Under the pieces are notes generated by a model. It made no database searches, was not told the origin of the DNA, and worked only from the letters and a program-made list of their open reading frames with translations. Shown here piece by piece: positions 25,411 through 32,429 of a DNA stretch of 64,000 bases; position 1 is the first letter of the stretch, and each line of letters opens with the position of its first letter. This DNA is from Saccharothrix sp. NRRL B-16348 (lineage in GTDB: Bacteria; Actinomycetota; Actinomycetes; Mycobacteriales; Pseudonocardiaceae), in contig NZ_LGED01000196.1 of assembly GCF_001280085.1 (NCBI RefSeq), forward strand, positions 62,001 to 126,000, in the 5' to 3' direction. The position numbers and the translations under genes are program-made.

Positions 25411-25863
25411 TTGGAGGTCACCATCGACCACGAACTCGACCACTCCTTCCGCGTCGTGGACGGTCGACCGGCGCGGACGCCGCGGCGCCACGCGATCGCC
25501 GCCTGGTTCAGCTCCGGCGCGTTCCTGCTCGGGCTGTGGCTGGTCGTGTCACCGTTCGCCCTGGGCTACGGCGTCGTCGGGGCCTGGTTCACCGGCCACA
25601 GCAACGAGGTGGTCACCGGGGTCGTCGTCGTGGTGGTCGCGCTGACCGGCGCGATGGCGCCCGCGGACGCCAGGTGGTCCGGGCCGGTGACGGCCGCGGC
25701 GGGTGCGTGGCTCGCCGCCGCGCCGCTGCTCGTCGGCTACCGGGACCAGGTCGACCACACGGCCGCGACGATCAACGACCTGGTGGTCGGCGGTGTGCTC
25801 GCCGCGCTCGGCGTCGCGGTCACCCTGATGGTCCGTCCACTGAGGACTGTGGACGTCGGGTGA
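25411..25863 (+). CDS. SPW-repeat membrane protein
   Basis: 150 residues from TTG 25411. Four hydrophobic spans occur in two pairs, each carrying the SPW-type pattern: LWLVVSPFALGYG, and the degenerate copy WLAAAPLLVGYRD. The start is uncertain. An ideal GGAGGT (25413-25418) precedes an ATC codon (25423) at perfect distance, with no ATG or GTG there, so the real start could be a non-standard ATC, the TTG, or a mis-called base. Proteins of this family are small membrane proteins of unknown role. Confidence 0.6.
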   Translation: MEVTIDHELDHSFRVVDGRPARTPRRHAIAAWFSSGAFLLGLWLVVSPFALGYGVVGAWFTGHSNEVVTGVVVVVVALTGAMAPADARWSGPVTAAAGAWLAAAPLLVGYRDQVDHTAATINDLVVGGVLAALGVAVTLMVRPLRTVDVG

Positions 25864-25954
25864 GAGGCGCGAGCGCCGTCAGCGCGACGCGCCCCGGGGC
25901 ACGGCCGGTTCGGCGGTGGATAGGATGCCGTGCACAGCCTTGGCGGCTGTCGGG

Positions 25955-26026
25955 GGTCCCGTAGCGCAGAGGCAGACGCGCCGCTTTCGCAAGGCGGAGA
26001 CGCAGGTTCGAATCCTGCCGGGACCA
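25955..26026 (+). tRNA. tRNA-like gene, anticodon CGC (nominally Ala)
   Basis: The 72-nt cloverleaf has a 7-bp acceptor stem (GGTCCCG with CGGGACC), a 3-4 bp D stem (GCGC), an anticodon stem CCGCT/GGCGG around TTCGCAA (anticodon 25988-25990), a 4-nt variable loop and a T arm GCAGG-TTCGAAT-CCTGC. CCA is not encoded; the discriminator is A. CGC would read an alanine codon, but the G3:U70 identity pair of alanine tRNAs is absent (T3:A70), so it may not be charged with alanine. It ends 25 bp before the ATG of the SDR gene, and a related RNA closes the same gene group at 28714-28788. A non-translational tRNA mimic is possible. Confidence 0.6.
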
Positions 26027-26050
26027 CGCGAACCGGGGGAGATCGGCGGG

Positions 26051-27385
26051 ATGGACGACGACGAGCAGGCGGTGTTCCACGCGGTCGTGTCCCGGCTGCG
26101 CGCCCTGCCCGTCGACGATCCGGTGCGCCTGCGCGCGGAACGGGTCGCGGAGTCGTTCGTGCGGGACGGCAAGCAGCGGCGCCGGAAGGCCCGTGACGCC
26201 GCGCGTGCGGCGGCCGACGCGGCGATCGACGCCACGACCGCCACCGGTGGGCTCGACCGTCGTGACGACGCGCCGCTGCACGTCGAGCCGGCCGCGACGG
26301 CACGTCCGCTCGCCCGGCCGCGCCGTTGTTACGTCTGCAAGGCGGGTTATCGGCTGGCCGACGCGTTCTACCACCGGCTGTGCCCGACGTGCGCGGCGGA
26401 GAACGCCGAACGCCGGGACGCGCGCACGGACCTGACGGGACGCCGCGCGCTGCTCACCGGTGGCCGGGTGAAGATCGGCTTCCACCTGGCGCTGATGATG
26501 CTGCGCGACGGTGCGGAACTGATCGTCACCACGCGCTTCCCGCACGACGCGGTGCGGCGCTTCCGGGCGGCGCCGGGCAGTTCGGCCTGGTCGGACCGGC
26601 TGACGGTGGTCGGCATCGACCTGTGCGACCCGCGCCAGGTGCTCGGCCTGTGCGAGTCGCTGCGCGCCGAGGGCCGGCCGCTCGACATCCTGGTGAACAA
26701 CGCGGCCCAGACCGTGCGCCGACCGCCCGAGTCCTACGCGGCCCTGGTCGGCGGCGAGACCGGTGTGCTGCCCGCGAACGTCCACCTCGCACCGGGTTTC
26801 CGGCCGATGCCCGCGCTGGGCGGCGGCCGTCGGCCGCTCACCCTCGTGCCGTCCGCGGCGGACGGGACCGTGGACGAAGCCGGGCTGCTCCCGGACACCG
26901 CGCCCGCCAACTCCTGGTCGGCGCGCATCGGCGAGCTGGACCCGACCGAGGTGCTGGAAACCCAGCTGGTCAACGCGCTCGCGCCGACCCTGCTGTGCGA
27001 CCGCCTGCTGCCGCTGCTGCTGGCGTCCACCTTCCCGCGCCGCTACGTCGTCAACGTCTCCGCGGTCGAGGGCCGGTTCGCGGTGCGGAACAAGACCGCA
27101 CGCCACCCGCACACCAACATGGCCAAGGCCGCGCTCAACATGCTGACCCGCACCAGCGGCCCGGACCTGGCCAGGCAGGGCGTTTACATGTGCGCGGTGG
27201 ACACCGGGTGGATCACCGACGAGAACCCGGCGCCGAAGAAGGCGCGGCTCGCCGGGCTCGGTTTCCGCACGCCGCTGGACGTGGTCGACGGCTCGGCGCG
27301 CGTCTACGACCCGATCGTGCGAGGTGAGGCGGGCACCCCGGTCGCCGGCGTGCTCCTCAAGGACTACCGGGAGGTGGAGTGGTGA
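26051..27385 (+). CDS. Short-chain dehydrogenase/reductase with N-terminal zinc ribbon
   Basis: 444 residues. Residues 1-90 are helical and Arg/Ala-rich; residues ~95-120 hold two CxxC pairs (CYVCKAGYRLADAFYHRLC, PTC) forming a zinc ribbon. An SDR fold follows: LTGRRALLTGGRVKIGFHLA is a modified TGxxxGxG, then ILVNNAAQ, a Ser-containing strand (VVNVSAVEG) and a lysine helix (NMAKAALNMLTRT). The usual YxxxK tyrosine is replaced (TNMAK), so classical catalysis is doubtful. ATG 26051 follows GGGGGAGATC. It is coupled (GTGA overlap) to the LRR gene and preceded at 25 bp by a tRNA-like gene. A zinc ribbon on an SDR beside tRNA-like RNAs suggests RNA binding, which is inference. Confidence 0.75.
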   Translation: MDDDEQAVFHAVVSRLRALPVDDPVRLRAERVAESFVRDGKQRRRKARDAARAAADAAIDATTATGGLDRRDDAPLHVEPAATARPLARPRRCYVCKAGYRLADAFYHRLCPTCAAENAERRDARTDLTGRRALLTGGRVKIGFHLALMMLRDGAELIVTTRFPHDAVRRFRAAPGSSAWSDRLTVVGIDLCDPRQVLGLCESLRAEGRPLDILVNNAAQTVRRPPESYAALVGGETGVLPANVHLAPGFRPMPALGGGRRPLTLVPSAADGTVDEAGLLPDTAPANSWSARIGELDPTEVLETQLVNALAPTLLCDRLLPLLLASTFPRRYVVNVSAVEGRFAVRNKTARHPHTNMAKAALNMLTRTSGPDLARQGVYMCAVDTGWITDENPAPKKARLAGLGFRTPLDVVDGSARVYDPIVRGEAGTPVAGVLLKDYREVEW

Positions 27386-28527
27386 GCCCACCGCGTCCGG
27401 CAGGCGATCTGGAACCGCTGCTGACCTGGCTGCGCACCGGCGGCACGACGGACCGGCGGTTGGACTTCCCGGCCGGCACCGCGCTCCCGGACGGTCGCCT
27501 GGACCTGTGCAAGCAGGCGCTCGGGCCGAGCGGGGCGCGGCTGGTCGCGGACGCGTTGCGGCCCGGCGTCGTCCGGCACCTGCTGCTGGGCACCGACGGG
27601 CTCGGCGACGAGGGCGCGGTGGCGGTGGCGGGCCGGGCCGTCGAACGCGAGGTGGAGACGCTGTACCTGGGCTGCAACGGGATCACCGCCGGTGGCGCCT
27701 GCGACATCGCGGACAACCTGCGCGCGTCACCGCAGGCGGCCCGCGTCACCGGGATCTGGCTCAAGCGCAACCCGCTCGGCGACGGCGCGGGCGAGGCCGC
27801 GGCCGGGATCGTCGAGGCCGCCCGTTCGCTGCGCACCCTCGACCTCGTCCAGACCGGCCTGGACGCGCCGGGCCTCGCCGTCCTGGTGGACGCCCTGGTC
27901 ACCGCCGCCGCGGCCGGTCGTCGGGTCGAACGCCTCTACGTCGGCGGCAACCCGCTCGGCGCGGAGGGCGCGGCGCACCTGGCCACGCTCCTGCGTGCCG
28001 ACGTGATCAGCGAGCTGTACGTGTCCGCGGCACGGCTCGGCGACCGGGGCGCGGAGACCATCGCGGACGCGCTCGTGCCGGGCGGGCGGCTGCGGCGGCT
28101 GTCCGTCGCGAGCAACGGCATCGGGCCGACCGCCGCCACCCGGCTCGTGGTCGCGGCCGTGGCGGCGGACGTCGAGGCGTGCGACATCGGCCGGGTGCGA
28201 GCGGCGGGCGTCCTCGGCGCTCCGAACAACCGGCTGGACGAGACCGCCACGTCCTCGATCGCCACCGCGCTCGCCGAACGCCCGCACCGCTTGCGGCACC
28301 TCGTCCTCAGCGACACCGGGATGCGCAGCGGCGAGGCGCACCGGCTGCTCGACGGCGCGGCGCGCGCGATCACGCCGACGCGTTTCGTGCTGGGCAAGGG
28401 CATCGCCACCAGCGTCCGACGCCGGCTGGACGCCTTGAGCACGGACATTCCCGACCACCCCACTCCGCACGCCGACGTGTCCGCCGTGCGCAGCGTGCAC
28501 CGCCAGCCACCGCCCGGTCAGCCCTGA
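27382..28527 (+). CDS. Leucine-rich-repeat (ribonuclease-inhibitor type) protein
   Basis: 381 residues from GTG 27382, overlapping the SDR stop; GTG 27379 is one codon earlier in frame. About eight RI-type repeats of 27-30 residues are visible (VETLYLGCNGITAGGACDIA, RVERLYVGGNPLGAEGAAHL, LRRLSVASNGIGPTAATRL, LRHLVLSDTGMRSGEAHRL). There is no signal or membrane segment, so it should be a cytosolic binding protein. Such repeats typically cup another protein; the coupled SDR is the obvious candidate partner. The stop codon lies inside the first unit of a degenerate DNA repeat that runs to the second tRNA-like RNA. Confidence 0.75.
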   Translation: MSPPRPAGDLEPLLTWLRTGGTTDRRLDFPAGTALPDGRLDLCKQALGPSGARLVADALRPGVVRHLLLGTDGLGDEGAVAVAGRAVEREVETLYLGCNGITAGGACDIADNLRASPQAARVTGIWLKRNPLGDGAGEAAAGIVEAARSLRTLDLVQTGLDAPGLAVLVDALVTAAAAGRRVERLYVGGNPLGAEGAAHLATLLRADVISELYVSAARLGDRGAETIADALVPGGRLRRLSVASNGIGPTAATRLVVAAVAADVEACDIGRVRAAGVLGAPNNRLDETATSSIATALAERPHRLRHLVLSDTGMRSGEAHRLLDGAARAITPTRFVLGKGIATSVRRRLDALSTDIPDHPTPHADVSAVRSVHRQPPPGQP

Positions 28528-28684
28528 TCCGCCCAACCACGGCCCGGTCAGCGCCGGGTCGGCAGCCACTGCCCCGGCCTGGCCCTGATCCCGGCAGCCA
28601 TCGTCGGCGCGGCGCGGGCTCGGCAGCCACCCCCGGCCGGCCCTGATCCGGCAGCCATCGCCCGGCTTGCCCTGAGCCGCCGGC
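28503..28684 (+). repeat. Degenerate tandem repeat (about 6 units of 28-33 bp)
   Basis: Units start with (GG)CAGCCA(C/T)(C/T) and often contain GGCCCTGATCC: near 28504, 28533, 28563, 28594, 28623 and 28651. The array begins inside the last codons of the LRR gene and ends about 30 bp before the second tRNA-like RNA. Confidence 0.6.
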
Positions 28685-28713
28685 CGGTCATGTGCGTGCC
28701 CTACGATCGGCGC

Positions 28714-28788
28714 GACGGGTCGTAGCGCAGAGGCAGGCGCACCGCATAGCCAATGCAGAACACGCTGGTTCGAATCCAGCCGCCCGTC
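28714..28788 (+). ncRNA. Degenerate tRNA-like RNA
   Basis: It shares GTAGCGCAGAGGCAG and the T arm (GCTGG-TTCGAAT-CCAGC) with the tRNA-like gene at 25955. Its acceptor helix pairs GACGGGT-C-G with CGCCCGTC with one bulged base. The anticodon region (CCGCATAGCCAATGCAG) makes a poor stem and lacks the usual U33-NNN-purine37 arrangement, so it cannot be a normal decoding tRNA. It ends 3 bp from the stop of a convergent gene. It is either a tRNA pseudogene or a tRNA-mimicking non-coding RNA. Confidence 0.5.
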
Positions 28789-28790
28789 AC

Positions 28791-29627
28791 CTACACCGAG
28801 GCGACCTCGCCGCACGTGCGCACCAGCTCGGTCGGCGTGCCCGAGAACGTCGGCAACACCCGGGCCAGCGCAGCCCACGCGTCGAGGTTCGCCCCGAGTT
28901 CACGGCGCACGAGAGGCCCGAGGAGCTCCGCGGCCTCACGGGCGCGTGCGGGGAACAGGGCCGTGCCGAGCCGCAGCACGTCGAGCACGGACCGCGCGGG
29001 CCCCCAGTGGTCGGCGTACTCGCGCGCGTCGGCGACGATGCCCGCCCGCTTCAGCCGGTGGGTGAACTTCGGGTGCGACCCGAACTGCGCGCGCACCTCC
29101 GGCGGGCAGTCGACCCGGGTCGACAGCACCCACCGCGCGTACCCCGGCAGCGGTTCCACCCGGTCCGCCTCGGCGACCTCGGGCCAGTCGGCCTTGCCCA
29201 CCGCACCCGCCGCCGCCCGTGCCGTGGCCATGGAACGCGCCCGCCGCAGTCCACCTACCAGCCCGAACGGGCTCACGACGAGCCGCGGTTCGTCGTGGAC
29301 GCAGCCGGGCGTCACGCACGTTCGCACCACCGGCAGCGGTCCGCGGGCCGTGCCGAACGGGACGCCGCGGACGATGTCGCGCCTGATCGCGTCGGTGACG
29401 TTCGGGTGGTGGTACGCCAGCGCGTTCGTGGCGGGGTCGTCCCGCTCCAGCATCCACAGCAGCACCGACCGCGGCGCCCGGAGCTGCAGCAGCCGCCACG
29501 CCCACCACCCCGCGCGCTCCACCTCGGGCTCGCCGATCCCGAGCCGCCGCCGCACCGTCGCGGCGTCGGCCGGATCGACCGACGAGAGCAGGAAGTGCAC
29601 CCCTGGGACGTTGTTCTCTCGGTCCAC
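28791..29627 (-). CDS. Conserved hypothetical protein, helical
   Basis: 278 residues from GTG 29627, with GAGGATC upstream. Mostly alpha-helical, with APRSVLLWMLERDDPATNAL, HHPNVTDAIRRDIVRGVPFG, CVTPGC and LGANLDAWAALARVLPTFSG. The pattern suggests short helical (HEAT/ARM-like) repeats. I do not recognise a family. The stop lies 3 bp from the tRNA-like RNA on the other strand, converging on the SDR-LRR group, so it may belong to the same functional group. No signal peptide. Confidence 0.6.
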   Translation of the reverse strand: MDRENNVPGVHFLLSSVDPADAATVRRRLGIGEPEVERAGWWAWRLLQLRAPRSVLLWMLERDDPATNALAYHHPNVTDAIRRDIVRGVPFGTARGPLPVVRTCVTPGCVHDEPRLVVSPFGLVGGLRRARSMATARAAAGAVGKADWPEVAEADRVEPLPGYARWVLSTRVDCPPEVRAQFGSHPKFTHRLKRAGIVADAREYADHWGPARSVLDVLRLGTALFPARAREAAELLGPLVRRELGANLDAWAALARVLPTFSGTPTELVRTCGEVASV

Positions 29628-29679
29628 GTGCGGATCCTCGCACGGTGATCCACCGCGATCCCGTCCACAGCGGTGGCGG

Positions 29680-30681
29680 TCAGCCGAGGGGACGCGCGGT
29701 CCACGTCGACTTGTCGTCAGGGTCCGGCACCAGTCGCACACCCCGGGCGATGGCGAGCGCGTCGGCGGCGCCGCCGACGTCGACCGCGAACCCGGCGGTG
29801 AACCCGAAGATGGTCACCTTGCCCTCGGCGACCATCGCCGGATGACCGTCCACGGTCTGGTTCACCTCGCTCTGCAGCGCCACCACCCTCCCACCGTTCT
29901 CGACGCCCACGGAGAGGGCGTCGGCGTAGTTGCCCGCGTCGGGGAGGTCTTCGGTGCCGAAGAGGAGTTCGGTGCGCACGAACGGGTCGCCGGGCGGGCG
30001 CAGCTGCGTGGCGGTGCCGACCAGCCGGTACGGCGCGGGCCGCGGCACCGTGAACGGCACGGTCACCGGCTCGCCGTCGCCGACCCGCACGGCCGTCGCG
30101 ATGCGGCGCGTGGTGTCGCGGTTCGCCTCGTCCCCGACCTGGTGGTCCCGGAAGTGGACGACCGCCCAGGCGCCGTCGGTCCACTGCCAGGCGAGCCGGT
30201 CACCGGACGGCGTGCCGACCCAGTAGGCGGGCCGGCCGTCGACGGGTTCGGTGAGCGTGCCGGTCTCCGGCCGCAGCACGACGCCGTCGGAACCGGTGAC
30301 GGGCCTGCCCGGCGCGTACGCGGTCACCGACCCCATCCCGGTGTGCCCCCTCTGCACGCTGATCCGCTGCCAGCGCCGCGCGGTGGTGTACGAACCGGCG
30401 ACGACCCCCGGCACGTCGCCGACCGTGACCACCCTCCGCATCGGGTCGAAGTCCGCGGGCTCCACGGCCCGTTGCGACGTGGCGGCCGGCTCGACCGTGG
30501 AACCGGAGCCGCCCGGCAGCCCGAGGACGGGCACCAGGAGCGCCACCACGGCCACGAGCGCGCCCGTGCCGACCCACCGCGCCCGCACCCGCCTGCGCCC
30601 CACCCGGACCGCCCGGTCGAGGTCGACCTCGGACGGCGGCAACGGGTCCTCGTCACGGAGCGGGTCCAGCAGTCGGTCCAC
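29680..30681 (-). CDS. Single-span membrane protein, probable anti-sigma partner of the adjacent ECF factor
   Basis: 333 residues. A ~37-residue charged cytosolic N-terminus (LRDEDPLPPSEVDLDRAVRVG), one transmembrane helix (GTGALVAVVALLVPVLGL) and a ~270-residue extracytoplasmic domain. This topology and the position 2 bp downstream of a SigE-family sigma gene are typical of anti-sigma or sensor partners, although no zinc-binding HxxxCxxC motif is present. GTG 30681. The outer domain may sense envelope conditions. Confidence 0.65.
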   Translation of the reverse strand: MDRLLDPLRDEDPLPPSEVDLDRAVRVGRRRVRARWVGTGALVAVVALLVPVLGLPGGSGSTVEPAATSQRAVEPADFDPMRRVVTVGDVPGVVAGSYTTARRWQRISVQRGHTGMGSVTAYAPGRPVTGSDGVVLRPETGTLTEPVDGRPAYWVGTPSGDRLAWQWTDGAWAVVHFRDHQVGDEANRDTTRRIATAVRVGDGEPVTVPFTVPRPAPYRLVGTATQLRPPGDPFVRTELLFGTEDLPDAGNYADALSVGVENGGRVVALQSEVNQTVDGHPAMVAEGKVTIFGFTAGFAVDVGGAADALAIARGVRLVPDPDDKSTWTARPLG

Positions 30682-30683
30682 GA

Positions 30684-31196
30684 TCAGGCCTCCTTCGCGG
30701 TGATGGGCAGCGGGTTTTCGTCGAGCAGCCGCCGCATGGTGGCCAGCCCGCGCGCGGTCTGGCTCTTGACCGTGCCGGTGCTGCAGCCGAGCGTGCCGGC
30801 GACGTCGTCGACCGACATGTCGAACAGGAACCGCAGCACCAGCACCACGGACAACCGGCGTGGCAGCCGGTCGAGCGCGGCGCGCAGGGTGGCCCGGTCG
30901 TCGACCCGCCGGTCCGGTTCGACGGCGGCGTCGGGCGCGGAGGCGAACAACGACACGCCCGCCCAGCGCAGCCGGCGCTCGTCGAGGTACACCCGGACCA
31001 GGATCCGCCGCACGTAGGCGTCGGTGTTGTCGGCCGCACGCGCTCGCCGCCAGTTGACGTAGAGCTTCGTGATCGCCTGCTGGACGAGGTCGTCACCGCG
31101 GTGCGCGTCCCCGCACAGCCGGTACGCGGACCGGCGGAGCCGGTCGAGGTTGGCCCGCACGTACGCCACGTACTCCCTTTCCAACGCCGCCTGCAT
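30684..31196 (-). CDS. SigE-family ECF RNA polymerase sigma factor
   Basis: 170 residues with region 2 (AYRLCGDAHRGDDLVQQAIT, TDAYVRRILVRVYLDERRL) and region 4 (LPRRLSVVLVLRFLFDMSVDDVAGTLGCSTGTVKSQTARGLATMR, an intact helix-turn-helix). This is the common actinomycete SigE/SigM-like group with a VKSQ recognition helix. ATG 31196 lies behind GGAAGGAGCA. The gene forms a two-gene unit with the membrane protein that follows 2 bp later and is divergent from a lipoprotein gene across about 220 bp that should contain its own promoter. Confidence 0.9.
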   Translation of the reverse strand: MQAALEREYVAYVRANLDRLRRSAYRLCGDAHRGDDLVQQAITKLYVNWRRARAADNTDAYVRRILVRVYLDERRLRWAGVSLFASAPDAAVEPDRRVDDRATLRAALDRLPRRLSVVLVLRFLFDMSVDDVAGTLGCSTGTVKSQTARGLATMRRLLDENPLPITAKEA

Positions 31197-31418
31197 CGTG
31201 CTCCTTCCGTCCCCCTACCCGTACGACGGGCTCGGGGCGCCGGCGGGTTCTCGCCGCGGTCGAGTTCGTCCGCGACGGCCCGGGCTGTAAGGCGTTCACC
31301 TGACATCACGGGCCCTGCGGTCCGCCTAGCCTGATCGGCAACGGTGGGCCGCGCGCACTCGTTGTTGAGGGGCGGCGAGCGCGGCGCCGCCATCTTCACA
31401 GTCGGACGAGGGGTATGC

Positions 31419-32423
31419 ATGAAGCCGTGGGTTCGCCACCCGGTCGCCGCGTTGGGGGTCGCGGCACTGCTGGTCGCGGGTGGCTGCACCCAAGCGGTCA
31501 CGGGAGTGGCGACGCCCGAGGGGTCCGGTGCGAAGGCGACGGACACCGCGGGGGAGGAGCGCCGGACCGGGTTCGACGAGTGCGGCCTGGCCGAGCCGGG
31601 CGAGGTCGCCAAGGCGATCGGGGTGAGCGCCATGCACGTCACCTCCCGTTCGGCGATGACGCAGTCCGACGGCAGTCGCCGCGCCGTCTGCACGTACTTC
31701 CCGGAGAACGTGCCGGGCTTGCTCGGCCTCCAGATCGGCACGGTGGCGGACACGGACCCCGAGCGGTTCTTCGCGCCGTTCGCGAAGAACTTCCGCAACA
31801 TCCAGACGATCCCCAACCTGGGCGACCGCGCCGAAGCCGTGGCGTACAAGGCGAACGGCACCTCGACCCACTTCATCGAGGTCCGGACGATCGCCGGTGA
31901 CCGGGGACTGCACCTGTTCTACACCTACGCCGACGACCGCGGCGCCATGCCCAAGGCCGACGGCGCGGCCGCCGCGGTGATCCTCGTGCAGGCGTTGAGC
32001 CGGCTGCCCGCGAAGGTGACGATCCCCGACGGGACGCCGGAGGGCCGGTGCGCGGACATCGACCTCGAACCCGCCGCCGAGGCCGTCGGCGCGAAGTTCA
32101 CCATGGCCCGGTCGGTCGTGTCCGACAGCGGCGGCCTGAGCTGCTACTTCAGCGGCGGCAACGGGAACCTCGACGTCACCCTGCTGACCGACCCGAACCG
32201 GGCGGAGAAGATGGCCGTCGCGCCGGACAAGATCACCCACGCCGACATAGGCGACGGCGCCAGGGTGATCGTCACGGAGGCCAACGCGCTGGACGCCCGG
32301 GTCAACGTGGGCGACCGGGTCGTGGCGATCACCGCGTCCTACGCGAGCAAGGTCACCGCGCCGCGGCCGGCGGACGTGGAGCTGGTGCGGACCGTCGTCG
32401 AGGCGATCGGCAAGCCGAACTGA
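31419..32423 (+). CDS. DUF3558-like lipoprotein
   Basis: 334 residues from ATG 31419 (GAGGGG upstream). A type II signal with lipobox LVAGGC makes Cys23 the lipid anchor. The mature part has two similar domains, each with a conserved cysteine pair (DECGLAEPGEVAKAIGV...RAVCTYF; RCADIDLEPAAEAVGAKF...LSCYF), a duplication of the DUF3558 pattern found in many Pseudonocardiaceae and mycobacterial lipoproteins. Function unknown. Divergent from the sigma factor gene; its stop is 6 bp from the stop of the convergent SARP gene. Confidence 0.75.
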   Translation: MKPWVRHPVAALGVAALLVAGGCTQAVTGVATPEGSGAKATDTAGEERRTGFDECGLAEPGEVAKAIGVSAMHVTSRSAMTQSDGSRRAVCTYFPENVPGLLGLQIGTVADTDPERFFAPFAKNFRNIQTIPNLGDRAEAVAYKANGTSTHFIEVRTIAGDRGLHLFYTYADDRGAMPKADGAAAAVILVQALSRLPAKVTIPDGTPEGRCADIDLEPAAEAVGAKFTMARSVVSDSGGLSCYFSGGNGNLDVTLLTDPNRAEKMAVAPDKITHADIGDGARVIVTEANALDARVNVGDRVVAITASYASKVTAPRPADVELVRTVVEAIGKPN

Positions 32424-32429
32424 CCGCCG

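Noticed and set aside
28503..28684. CRISPR array
   Set aside because: Units are imperfect, contiguous and lack unique spacers; no cas genes are present.
28714..28788. Second functional decoding tRNA
   Set aside because: The anticodon arm does not form a proper 5-bp stem with U33 and purine 37, and the acceptor helix has a bulge.
25955..29627. Ro60/Y-RNA (TROVE) system
   Set aside because: The tRNA-like RNAs suggested it, but none of the three neighbouring proteins shows a TROVE or RtcB signature, so the name cannot be applied; the RNAs are reported as tRNA-like only.
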